NCBI RefSeq assembly: GCF_900112765.1
Contig: NZ_FOMZ01000014.1
Location: 62,001 to 126,000 of the forward strand
Length of the DNA stretch: 64,000 bases
Source of the DNA: Actinopolyspora alba
GTDB lineage: Bacteria > Actinomycetota > Actinomycetes > Mycobacteriales > Pseudonocardiaceae
Reading direction: 5' to 3'
Shown here: positions 17,261-25,565 of the stretch, in pieces
How positions within the stretch are numbered: the stretch's first letter is position 1
Layout: each line of letters opens with the position of its first letter
The notes under the pieces: model-generated
Told to the model about the DNA's origin: nothing
Database searches by the model: none
What the model saw: the letters and a program-made list of their open reading frames with translations, nothing else
Program-made: the position numbers and the translations under genes

Positions 17261-18413
17261 CTACCGCTCGACCAGCGGCAAGGATGTTCTTCGCGGCGTT
17301 GTGGTCCCGGTCGTGCCGGGTGCCGCAGTCGGGGCACGTCCATGCCCGCGTGGAGAGTGTCAAGCTCGGCAGCAGGTGTCCGCACGCGGAGCACGTCTTG
17401 GACGACGGGTACCACCGGTCCACGACGGCCAGGGTCTTGCCCGCGCGGGTGGTCTTGTATTCCAGCTGGCGCCGGAACTCGCCCAGCGCGGCGTCCATGA
17501 CGGCGCGGTTGAGCCCGGCTTTCGCGCGGACGTTGCGGCCCGGCCGCTCGGTGGTGCCCTTCGCGCTGCTGGTCATGCCGGACACGTTGAGGTCTTCGAT
17601 CGCGATGACATCGGCACGTCGCACGAGGTTCGTGGTGGTGCGGTGCAGGAAATCGGCGCGGGCGTGACGGACCTTCCGGTGCGCCCGCGCCACCTTGCGC
17701 TTGGCTTTGCGCCGGTTCGCGGAACCTTTCTGTGTGCGGGCCATCTGTCGTTGGTAGCGGGCGAGGGTGCGTTCCTTGCGGTCCAGATACTTCGGGTTGG
17801 CGACGGTCTCGCCAGTGGACAGCGTCGCGAAGTCCTTCACGCCCAGGTCGACGCCGAGGGCCTCGCCCGTGCGCGCGGCAGGTTCGGGATCGTCGGTGTC
17901 GACGGCGAACGTCACGTACCAGCGCCCGTCCTGCTCGCGAGAGACCACCACCATCGTCGGGTTGAGGTTCGCGAGGGTGTCGTCATCCCAGGACCACACG
18001 AAGTTCAGCGGCGCCGACTGCTTGGCCAGCGTCAGGTGCCCGTCGCGGAGTGCGAACGCGGAGCGGGTGTAGTGCGCCGACTGTTTGCCGTTGCGGTTTT
18101 TGAACCTCGGGTACTTGGCGCGTCCGGCGAAGAAGTTCGCGAATGCGGTGTGCTGATGCCGCAGGGTCTGTTGCAGCGGCACGCTGGAGACCTCGGACAG
18201 GAACCCCAGGTCCTCAGTCTTCTTCCACCGCGACAGGGCGGCGTCGGTCTCGGTGTAGGACGTTTTCGTGCCCTCGGTGTGGTAGGCGCGGTGCCGCTGG
18301 TCGAGGGTCTTGTTCCACACGAGGCGTACGCACCCGAACGTGCGACCCAACTGGGCCGCCTGGTCCGAGTCCGGGTAGGCCCGGCACTTGTACGCCGTCC
18401 GCATACCGATCAT
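17250..18413 (-). CDS. tnpB: TnpB RNA-guided endonuclease
   Basis: Encodes about 387 residues from the ATG at 18413 (MIGMRTAYKCRAYPD); an ATG three codons later is also possible. RuvC-I Asp is in GVDLGVKDFAT, RuvC-II Glu in IAIEDLNVSGM, and RuvC-III Asp in HDRDHNAAKNIL. The four-Cys zinc finger is CSACGH...CPDCG. All catalytic residues are intact, so the nuclease is probably active. TnpB uses an RNA from the element's right end to cut the donor site and favour retention of the element. Confidence 0.93.
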   Translation of the reverse strand: MIGMRTAYKCRAYPDSDQAAQLGRTFGCVRLVWNKTLDQRHRAYHTEGTKTSYTETDAALSRWKKTEDLGFLSEVSSVPLQQTLRHQHTAFANFFAGRAKYPRFKNRNGKQSAHYTRSAFALRDGHLTLAKQSAPLNFVWSWDDDTLANLNPTMVVVSREQDGRWYVTFAVDTDDPEPAARTGEALGVDLGVKDFATLSTGETVANPKYLDRKERTLARYQRQMARTQKGSANRRKAKRKVARAHRKVRHARADFLHRTTTNLVRRADVIAIEDLNVSGMTSSAKGTTERPGRNVRAKAGLNRAVMDAALGEFRRQLEYKTTRAGKTLAVVDRWYPSSKTCSACGHLLPSLTLSTRAWTCPDCGTRHDRDHNAAKNILAAGRAVAGP

Positions 18414-18429
18414 TTTACACAACTAGCGA

Positions 18430-18795
18430 TCATGAGTAAGCATGTGGGTGCGTGGTCACCCAACAGCACTCGGGATCGCTTTCCTCTCCGGCCTGAAGGC
18501 CGGAGCTTCCAGCGATTGGAGCCTGGTGAAACATCACCAGCCCAGCGGCGAGCATGCCGCACGACAGTGCCGCACAGATCAGTCCCTCACGGAGTCTTCG
18601 CGCGGCGACCGAGAACTCACGGACCCGCGCTCCGGAGGTGGGCTCCTTCCCGGCGGAACGTCGCGGCAGCGGTGGGCTCCCGCCTTCGCGGGACTGGTCT
18701 CGCGGTCGCGACGGGACCAGTGATCGCAGCGGAGCCAGCGGACGCAGCAGGGCTCGGGATCGCAGCAGGGCTCGGGGTTGCACGTGTCGCGTCAT
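18430..18795 (-). CDS. Unrecognised ORF with one membrane segment, 3' part inside the TnpB element
   Basis: A possible 121-residue frame from ATG 18795. It has a basic, Leu/Arg-rich N-terminal half (RSRALLRPLAPLRSL), one hydrophobic segment (LICAALSCGMLAAGLVMF) and then about 30 residues encoded by the element's left end before a stop. The composition before position 18525 looks coding but no family is recognised. If real, it is a gene truncated by the insertion. The ribosome site is poor. Treat as tentative. Confidence 0.3.
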   Translation of the reverse strand: MTRHVQPRALLRSRALLRPLAPLRSLVPSRPRDQSREGGSPPLPRRSAGKEPTSGARVREFSVAARRLREGLICAALSCGMLAAGLVMFHQAPIAGSSGLQAGEESDPECCWVTTHPHAYS

Positions 18796-18991
18796 GACTC
18801 CAGCATGCGCGCCGTTCGGGGCGTTCACCTCGGCAGTTCGGCCAGAAACGGTCCGCCGAACGGCCGGTGCTCGCACACTTCCCGTACGATCCCCGCCGCC
18901 ACTCCCATGGCGGACCGGGAACACCGTGACGAGCCGGATTCGGCCCCACTCCCCGCCCCACTCCCCGGCCGTGGCCGGAACGCGAGCCCGG

Positions 18992-19651
18992 TCAGCCGTT
19001 CATCAGCCCAGTGCGCCACGCCCAGGCCGCGATCTCCACCCGGTTGCGCGCTCCGATCTTGCCCTGCACCGAGGCAAGGTGGGACTTCACGGTGGACAGC
19101 GACATGTAGAGCTCGGCACTCACCTCGGTGTTGGTCAGTCCGCGGGCCACCGCGCGGACCACGTCGTGTTCCCTGCCGGTCAGCTCCTCCCGGGGCCTGT
19201 CCTCCGCGCGGTCACGGTGCGAGCCGGACTCGTGGAAGTGCCTGAGCAACCGCACGGTGATCTGCGGCGAGACCAGGGCGTCACCGCGTGCGGCGGCGTG
19301 CACCGCCTCCACCAGCAGTGCCGGCCCGGCGTCCTTGAGCAGGAAACCGCTGGCACCGTTGTTGAGCGCGGTGGCGACGTACTCGTCGAGGTCGAAGGTC
19401 GTCACCACGACGACCCTGATGGGGTCGTCGGTCGCCTCGCCCGCGAGCAGGCCGGTGGCCTCCAGACCGTCGATGCCCGGCATCCGGATGTCCATCAGGC
19501 AGACGTCCGGGCGCAGTTCACGTGCGAGCCGAACGGCTTCGTGACCGTTGCCCGCGTCACCGACCACCCGGATGTCGTCCTCGCTGTCCAGGATCATCCG
19601 GAATCCGGCTCGGACCATTTCCTGGTCGTCGGCGATCAGTACCCGGATCAT
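18992..19651 (-). CDS. NarL/LuxR-type response regulator
   Basis: Encodes 219 residues. The receiver domain has the acidic pocket (IADDQ), phosphoacceptor Asp in CLMDIRMPG and Lys in FLLKDAG. A C-terminal LuxR HTH follows (LTGREHDVVRAVARGLTNTEVSAELYMSLSTVKSHL). The ATG overlaps the stop of the histidine kinase gene (ATGA), so the pair is translationally coupled. The regulon is unknown. No efflux pump is directly adjacent. Confidence 0.94.
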   Translation of the reverse strand: MIRVLIADDQEMVRAGFRMILDSEDDIRVVGDAGNGHEAVRLARELRPDVCLMDIRMPGIDGLEATGLLAGEATDDPIRVVVVTTFDLDEYVATALNNGASGFLLKDAGPALLVEAVHAAARGDALVSPQITVRLLRHFHESGSHRDRAEDRPREELTGREHDVVRAVARGLTNTEVSAELYMSLSTVKSHLASVQGKIGARNRVEIAAWAWRTGLMNG

Positions 19652-21471
19652 GCCCGCTTTTCCTCCGTATCCGTCAACGGCAGCCGAGCCTCGACTCGCC
19701 AGCCGCGACCCCGACCCGGTCCCGCGCTCAACCGACCACCGAGCAGTTCGATTCGCTCCCGCATACCGACCAAACCGTATCCACCGGAACCGCCCGGCGG
19801 CTGCCCGCTGGGAACTGTTCCGTCATCGGTGATCTCGACCAGCAGCTGCTCGTTCGCGGTGTTGACCGAAATCGTGACGAGGTCGGCGTCGAGAGCGTGC
19901 TTCTCGGCGTTGGTGATCGCCTCCTGGACGAGTCGCAGCGCCGAACGTCCCACCTCCTGCGGCACGTCCCTCGTCAACCGCACGTCCAGCTCGATTCGCT
20001 TCCCCGAAGCGTCGCGCGTGCTGTGCTCGACCAGCTTCCGCAGGTCGGCTTCCAGATCGGCGGTGGGCTCCGTCTCCAGCGCGGAGAACGAGTCGTTCTC
20101 GGTGTCGCGCATGCTGCCGACGAGCCGTCGCATGGCCGTGAGGGCCTCGGTACCGCTGGACGAGATCCGCTCCAACGCCTCGCCCGCGGCTCTCGGGTTC
20201 TTCTCGGCGACCTTGAGAGCGGCCTGTGCCTGCACCACTATCCCGGTGACGTGATGCGCGACCACGTCGTGCAGTTCACGGGCCAAGGCCATCCGCTCGT
20301 CCTGCTGCGCCCCCTTCACCGCCGCACGAACCGCGCGGGCCCGATCCTCGTCGCGGGCGCGGAAGTACATCCCGATGCCGACCGCCAGCACCAGCAGAAC
20401 GGCCCCCAGGAACAGCAGGCCCAGTAATTGGGAAAGCGGCTCACTGTACTCCGTCCAGGGGGTGAGAACCGCACCGAACACGCCCGAGACCGTGAGGGCA
20501 CCGGTGGCCACGGTGGCCTCCCGTGAGGAGGCCAACCGGACCGCGAAGGCCACGAGCAGCATCCCGGCGGCGACGACCGACGCCGGGAGCGCACCCACGC
20601 CGGGGAATCCGGTTATGACGATCTGCAGACCCACCACGTCGAACAGCCAGCCCAGCACCGTGGTGAGCACGACGGTCAACGCCCCGAACAGCGCTGCCTG
20701 CACCGGACGGAGCGGGGCGAACACCGCGAGCACCGACATGAGCACGGAGCTGACCGTCAGCATCACGGAACCGGAGGTCATGAAGGCGAAGTTGGTCCCG
20801 GCCACCTGCATGAACAGCAGAACGGAGAGCACGGCGATGATCGGCCACTGCTCACGCAACAGTTCGACGATCGGGGTCCGGGCGACCCGGTGTTCGCCGC
20901 TGTCCCGCAGATACACGCCGGTGCCCACCGCGAGCGCCAGCTGCAGGAATCCGAGCTCCAGACTCCTGCTCATCGGGACGATCATCGACGAACCGTCCCG
21001 CAGGAACAAGGCTGCCAGGCAGGATCCCACCAGAGCGGCGGTCACCAGGGCCGCCCTGTCCCGGGGCAGGGCGCGGAACGCGTAGACCACGAGCAGCAGG
21101 CCCGCGACGTTCTCGGTGATCGAGACGTGCGCGAGCAGTCCGGGGCCCGGTTCGAACCCCGGGGCCCAGGAGAGCACCACCCCGAGCAACAACGTGCACG
21201 CGCCGAGCAGACCGCACCTGACCGGATACCACCGCGCGGCCAGCGCGAGCAGCATCATCACCGTGATCAGCGGGATGCGTCCCAGCTCCGGAAAACCCGC
21301 ATCCAACGTGTGGGCCAGCTCGCCGAGCCAGGTCAGCAGCAACAGGGCCGCGAAGATCCACTGCTCCCGAAGCGCACCCACCGTGCGCCGCGACAGGATT
21401 CGGACCGACCACCGTCCCGGCTGCTCGGGACTGGGCCGAGTGGTGGATGAGCGACCGGACCAAGGCAGCAC
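19648..21471 (-). CDS. Two-component sensor histidine kinase (HPK7 type) with large membrane domain
   Basis: Encodes 607 residues. About ten hydrophobic segments fill residues 35-380. The HisKA_3 dimerisation helix has ALARELHDVVAHHV with the phospho-acceptor His near residue 400. The HATPase domain (about 500-605) has VQEAITNAEKH, DDGT and the G-box GGYGLVGMRERIELLGG. The long membrane region without an extracellular domain suggests sensing within the membrane. The start is GTG 21471, weakly supported. It shares an operon with the response regulator. Confidence 0.92.
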   Translation of the reverse strand: MLPWSGRSSTTRPSPEQPGRWSVRILSRRTVGALREQWIFAALLLLTWLGELAHTLDAGFPELGRIPLITVMMLLALAARWYPVRCGLLGACTLLLGVVLSWAPGFEPGPGLLAHVSITENVAGLLLVVYAFRALPRDRAALVTAALVGSCLAALFLRDGSSMIVPMSRSLELGFLQLALAVGTGVYLRDSGEHRVARTPIVELLREQWPIIAVLSVLLFMQVAGTNFAFMTSGSVMLTVSSVLMSVLAVFAPLRPVQAALFGALTVVLTTVLGWLFDVVGLQIVITGFPGVGALPASVVAAGMLLVAFAVRLASSREATVATGALTVSGVFGAVLTPWTEYSEPLSQLLGLLFLGAVLLVLAVGIGMYFRARDEDRARAVRAAVKGAQQDERMALARELHDVVAHHVTGIVVQAQAALKVAEKNPRAAGEALERISSSGTEALTAMRRLVGSMRDTENDSFSALETEPTADLEADLRKLVEHSTRDASGKRIELDVRLTRDVPQEVGRSALRLVQEAITNAEKHALDADLVTISVNTANEQLLVEITDDGTVPSGQPPGGSGGYGLVGMRERIELLGGRLSAGPGRGRGWRVEARLPLTDTEEKRA

Positions 21472-21707
21472 ACCCGAACCCTAACCGGCACGAGCGCCCG
21501 TGCCCCTTGGCCGATCGGTCGGCGGGAAATAACCACATGGCCGATACAACACGTGACGAACGACAGTCACGCTCGGTGACGCAAGGCAGTAATCGGCGGT
21601 CGTCCCCAACGGCTCGCGTGACGGCTCACCTGCCGTCACCGACCCACCCCCACTACCGGAACGGGTTCGGTGCGGGGCACGACCGGCGACACGAAAGGAG
21701 CGACACA

Positions 21708-21821
21708 GTGATCACCACGTTATCCGTCATCGGGACGGTGCTGGCACTGGCTGTACTGGTGCTGATGGCGCTCAGCGCGACGTTGCCCGACATCTGGGAG
21801 GTGTTCCACCACGGACGCTGA
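21708..21821 (+). CDS. 37-residue single-pass membrane protein
   Basis: GTG start with AAAGGAG eight bases upstream. The product is one hydrophobic helix (VIGTVLALAVLVLMALSA) with the polar tail TLPDIWEVFHHGR. The overall plan, a helix followed by an LPD motif and a basic tail, is like the small actinobacterial DUF6893-type proteins. It stands alone 236 bp from the divergent kinase gene. The function is unknown, but the ribosome site and composition make it likely to be translated. Confidence 0.6.
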   Translation: MITTLSVIGTVLALAVLVLMALSATLPDIWEVFHHGR

Positions 21822-22154
21822 CCGGTGATCGGTTGTGACCGCCGAACGACAGGTCGATTTCACATCCGGCGCGGTCGAAGACGACCAAGAGTACAGGTGT
21901 GCGAGGTACGCATTCGGGCTCACACGCCCGGTTCGGTGAACCGCCTACCGTCGCCACGACTGTCGAAACGGGATCGCGCCGGTCAACCTCGAGCGAGGTG
22001 CCGAGGTTACCCCCTCACCGTCACTTTCCTGCCGTGTTGCCCAAAGACCCTGCTGTGCCGCCGAACGACCCTGCCGTACTGCCGATCGACGTAGCCCGTT
22101 GCCGCCCTGGTTCCGCTGAACGAGCGACCCACCAACCCGGCGGGAAAACTTCGA

Positions 22155-22868
22155 TCAGACACGCTCGAAGATCAGATCGTGCACTTCACGCCCCTCGGAA
22201 TGAGCGCGGTTCTCGAACTTGGTCACCGGTCGCCACTCCGGCCGAGGCGCCCATCCACCCGGAAAGTCCGCCCAGCGGTTCCGCAGGCTCGGTTCCGCCG
22301 TGCAGACCTCCATCATCTGCTCGGCGTAGCTCTCCCAGTCGGTAGCCAGGTGCAGCACGCCACCGGGACGTAACCGCGAGGCGACCAGCGCCACGAAACC
22401 GGGTTGGACCAGCCGTCGCTTGTGATGGCGTTTCTTGGGCCACGGGTCCGGGAAGAAGACGCGCACCTCGCTCAACGTGTCCGCCGAGAAGTGTTCCCGC
22501 AGCAGTACCGTCGCGTCACCACGCAGCAACCGGAGATTGTCGATGCCGAGGTTCTCGGCACGTGCCAGCAACTGGGCCAGCCCGGGCTTGTAGACCTCGA
22601 CGGCCAGGTGGTCGTGCTCCGGCTGGGCCGCGGCCAGCTGTGCCGTCGTCTCCCCCATGCCGGAACCGACCTCCAGCACCAGCGGCGCGGCTCGACCGAA
22701 CCAATCGGTGGTGTCGAGCGGTCCCTCGGGCAGTTCGGAGATGTCGTGGCCGAACTCGTCCCAGTACCGATCCCACGCACGCTGCTGCCCGGTCGTCATC
22801 CGCTCGCCGCGCTGCACGTAACTGACGACCGTGCGGCGGTGTGGAATCTGCTGGTCGGAAGCACTCAC
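22155..22868 (-). CDS. trmB: tRNA (guanine-N7-)-methyltransferase
   Basis: Encodes 237 residues. SAM-binding motif I is LVLEVGSGMGE, and the TrmB signature VRVFFPDPWPKKRHHKRRLVQP is complete. The C-terminal TDWESYAEQMM and FENRAHSEGREVHDLIFERV blocks match the family. It places m7G at position 46 of tRNA variable loops. A GTG start at 22868 gives an N-terminal extension usual for actinobacteria. The 333 bp between this gene's end and the small membrane protein contain no recognisable feature. Confidence 0.95.
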   Translation of the reverse strand: MSASDQQIPHRRTVVSYVQRGERMTTGQQRAWDRYWDEFGHDISELPEGPLDTTDWFGRAAPLVLEVGSGMGETTAQLAAAQPEHDHLAVEVYKPGLAQLLARAENLGIDNLRLLRGDATVLLREHFSADTLSEVRVFFPDPWPKKRHHKRRLVQPGFVALVASRLRPGGVLHLATDWESYAEQMMEVCTAEPSLRNRWADFPGGWAPRPEWRPVTKFENRAHSEGREVHDLIFERV

Positions 22869-23106
22869 GTCGAGTCAGTATCGCAAATCGGGTCGCGGAG
22901 CCGGGAGAGGCCACCACAGCGGGGCTCGGCCCCGGTTCGTCAGAGCCTCGACACCGTCGGGGTACCCACGAGGTGCCCCTCTCGGGGGTGCGATCACGTG
23001 GGGGTCGTTCGGTACTCACGGGTGGTCGTTCGGCGCCGGAGAGTCATCTCCGACAACCGAACCGAGCCACGCTGCGAAGTACTACCGACAGATCACCACG
23101 ACCACA

Positions 23107-23760
23107 TCACCACGACTCGATTCGAGGCAGAATCGCGGCCAGCTCGCTGACCCCCGGTGCGGGCACCCGTGGTGTGGCCGACCCGTCCGTCTGGGCGGGC
23201 ACGATGTTGATCCATCCCGGATGCTGATCGGTCAGCGTGACCGTGGTCGGTACCGACATCGGCGGACGATCGGAAGGACCGTACTCCCAGTAACCGATCT
23301 CACCCGCCGTGGACCAGGGCACGAACACCCAGCCGGGACGAGCGATCAACAGCGCGTGGAGGTCGTCCTCGAACCGGAACGCCTCGGCGCGGGTGCCGAT
23401 CTCGCCCCGGTGCAACGCGTGCAGCCACCAGGGCGCCGGAAGGCGCCCCTCGGGTCCACCGAGTCTGCGGAACAGATCCAGCACCTGGTCCTGCGGAGCG
23501 GTGTGCACCCATCCGGTACGAACCGACTCAGGGGACCCCGCCTCGCCCTCGGGCTGGTTCGACTCGGTTGCCAGCGACCACTCCAACCTGGGAATGGGAA
23601 TCAGTCGTACGTCCTCGTTCTCTCCGGCTGCTTCGGCGTCCCCTGTGACTCCGGTGTCCCCTGCGACTCCGGTGTTGCCTGCGACTTCGGTGTTCCAGGC
23701 ATCCTCCGCGACCTCGGCGGATTTTTGATTGAGCGACGAAAACTCACTCGACAGAACCAC
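23107..23760 (-). CDS. Hypothetical protein with short N-terminal repeat
   Basis: Encodes 217 residues with no family recognised. Residues about 24-45 are a low-complexity repeat (AGNTGVAGDTGVTGDAE) made from an 18-bp DNA unit repeated about three times. The rest looks folded and is rich in Trp and Pro (RTGWVHTAPQDQVLDLFRRL, then RPGWVFVPWSTAGEIGYWEY). No signal peptide or membrane segment is seen. The GTG start is the only one that includes the repeat; a later start is possible. The codon pattern supports a real gene. Confidence 0.6.
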   Translation of the reverse strand: MVLSSEFSSLNQKSAEVAEDAWNTEVAGNTGVAGDTGVTGDAEAAGENEDVRLIPIPRLEWSLATESNQPEGEAGSPESVRTGWVHTAPQDQVLDLFRRLGGPEGRLPAPWWLHALHRGEIGTRAEAFRFEDDLHALLIARPGWVFVPWSTAGEIGYWEYGPSDRPPMSVPTTVTLTDQHPGWINIVPAQTDGSATPRVPAPGVSELAAILPRIESW

Positions 23761-24081
23761 TGCTTCACCCTCCTCCGCGTAAGCCGCGAGCGGATTCGGG
23801 TAGGCGACTCGCGGCCTTACCCCCAGGGATGCGCTCCGGAAGCATTGGGATCCGGAGCTACACCTCTTACCTTACGGGTTACCACAGACACGGTGGGTTT
23901 ATGCAACATTCCGGAGAATGTGCGACCCCTCACACCGTCCAGCGAGAACGCATACCCCGCAGCGCAATCAGCCGTTCGACCGAACTGAACGACACAGACG
24001 GATCATGTGATCACAATCACCGCGACGGCCACTGTGGGCCGTCATCGACCGGCTCCGTCGCGATGGGACACCGCGCCGATC

Positions 24082-24196
24082 ACGCGGGTTCTCCCGTGTC
24101 GCGCTCTCGCGAGGAGCCCCCCGACGTTGTGCGTTACCTACCCGATGTCGGGCCGCCCGGAGCGAGAGCCGGCGGAAGTTTCCACCGAGTGAGCGG
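24082..24196 (+). repeat. Structured intergenic element, copy A
   Basis: Outer stem GCTCTCGC (24103) / GCGAGAGC (24162) and inner stem CCCGAC (24120) / GTCGGG (24147). Flanking conserved text includes CGCGGGTTCTCC before and CCACCGAGTGAGCGG after. Same orientation as copy C. It lies in a 755-bp gene-free stretch between two leftward genes. See copies B (35335) and C (63807). Confidence 0.75.
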
Positions 24197-24240
24197 CTCG
24201 ACAAGCCGACCGGAAAACATCGATGAGGCCCGAAAAATAC

Positions 24241-24278
24241 AGGGCCAGGGCCATCCCCCGAATGACAGCCCTGGCCCT
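24241..24278. terminator. Perfect 11-bp stem hairpin
   Basis: AGGGCCAGGGC pairs with GCCCTGGCCCT across a 16-nt loop. It lies 238 bp beyond the end of the leftward ABC permease gene and shortly after repeat copy A, so it can end leftward transcription. The rest of 23761-24515 contains no gene. Confidence 0.55.
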
Positions 24279-24515
24279 CCCCCGTCCCGACCACAGGCAC
24301 CCCCGAGCGCCCGTTCAGTCGGTTTCCGGTTGTGCGTGACCACCCGGGAGCGCACAACGAGGCACCCGGCGGTCCGCTCGATCTCACAACCAGCGGTAAG
24401 TTCGATTTCTCTTGATCTTATCGGTAGAGGTGAGCAGTATCTCCCCCGGGCTCGATAACGACGTGCGGCACCGCACAGCCGCTACCGAACCGGATTCGGT
24501 TACCGGCCGACGACC

Positions 24516-25265
24516 TCAGGCGTCGCGCTTGCGGACCGTGATCAGCGCGACGACCAGCAGCGCCACCCCGACGGCGAGGAAGTAGACCAACGAGGCCCAC
24601 GGTCCGATCGGCGCTTCGGGCATCTGGGAAGTCATCGGCGTCTGCGGACCACCGCCCTGCAGGAACCGGTTGGCCGCGGCGAAGGGCATCCAGTCGAAGA
24701 TGTCGTCGCCCACCCTCGGCAGCAGCCCGACCAACGACTCGACCAGCAGTGCCCACACGATCACCAGCGAGATCGCCCCGGCGCTCTGCCGCACCAGCAT
24801 GCCCACCGCGAGGGCGTACAGCGCGGCACCGGCGTAGACCAGGCCGAGTCCGGCCACGTTGCGCCACTCGTGGCCCGCGTCCAGCACGAGCGCCTCGCCG
24901 CCCGTGATCAGGTAGCTGACGCCCCAGGCCAGGAAAGCCGCGATCTCACCGATCACGAAGGCCAGCGCCGCCACCACGGTGCTCTTGGCCAGCATGACCG
25001 CCGTCCGGTTCGGCACGGCCTGGAAGGTGGCCCGGATGGTGCCGAAGCGGTACTCGGTGGTCACGGCCAGCGCGGCCAGCACCATGAACACCATCATGCC
25101 CAGTTGGCCGCCCGACTGGGTGGCGCCGACGACAGTGAACTCCGCGGGCGCCGTGGCCGCGTACAGCACACCGAGCCCTACGGTCAGCAGCAGGGCTGCG
25201 AACATGCACCACCACGGGGAACGGGTGGTGAACAGCTTCATGCGTTCGATTGCCAGCAATGTCAT
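24516..25265 (-). CDS. ABC transporter permease (ABC-2 type)
   Basis: Encodes 249 residues from ATG 25265 (MTLLAIERMKLFTTRSPWW). About six hydrophobic segments are visible, with TTEYRFGTIRATFQAVPNRT in the cytoplasmic loop, the motif typical of bacitracin/BcrB-like ABC-2 permeases. It works with the ATPase encoded just upstream to export a lipid-like or peptide compound. A 300-bp gap separates the two genes, larger than expected for a simple operon, and contains a tandem 14-bp repeat. Confidence 0.88.
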   Translation of the reverse strand: MTLLAIERMKLFTTRSPWWCMFAALLLTVGLGVLYAATAPAEFTVVGATQSGGQLGMMVFMVLAALAVTTEYRFGTIRATFQAVPNRTAVMLAKSTVVAALAFVIGEIAAFLAWGVSYLITGGEALVLDAGHEWRNVAGLGLVYAGAALYALAVGMLVRQSAGAISLVIVWALLVESLVGLLPRVGDDIFDWMPFAAANRFLQGGGPQTPMTSQMPEAPIGPWASLVYFLAVGVALLVVALITVRKRDA

Positions 25266-25525
25266 TTCGAATATCCCGATGCTCGTGACCGGCGAAGCCG
25301 CTCCGCGCGGCGTCGCCGAATGCTCGTGGCTGTCTGTCGTTTCGAACGGGGGTGTGCGAACACGACTCCGCCGGGTGTCCGGGAGATTCGGGCGGCCCGA
25401 GAAGTCGGGGCCGGGTCGATGTCCCACGCGGCGGGACCGCGTGCTCCCCCAGTACCGGGACAACCACGGGCAGCGTCCTCGACACCCGCTGCGGGGCTAC
25501 CGCGAAGGACTGCCGTGTCTCCCCC

Positions 25526-25553
25526 GTTCGATATCTACTGTTCGATACCTACT
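25526..25553. promoter_or_regulatory. Tandem 14-bp repeat upstream of the ABC permease
   Basis: GTTCGATATCTACT is followed at once by GTTCGATACCTACT in an otherwise GC-rich gap between the ATPase stop and the permease start. An AT-rich direct repeat in this place could be a regulator site or part of a promoter for the permease. No -35/-10 pair is convincing. Confidence 0.35.
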
Positions 25554-25565
25554 GGTCGTGCGGGG

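Larger units (their letters stand above)
17120..18525 (-). mobile_element. IS200/IS605-family element carrying tnpB only (IS1341-like)
   Basis: The element contains tnpB without a Y1 transposase. The left end is marked by a subterminal perfect hairpin CTCCGGCC-TGAA-GGCCGGAG (18485-18504), and the flank just outside reads TTTCAC in the tnpB direction. The right end has the stacked stems typical of these elements and closes with GGAGGAAGTCAA at 17120. Boundaries are inferred from these hairpins and from the end motif, not from an empty site. The element has no TnpA, so mobility needs one supplied elsewhere. Confidence 0.7.
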
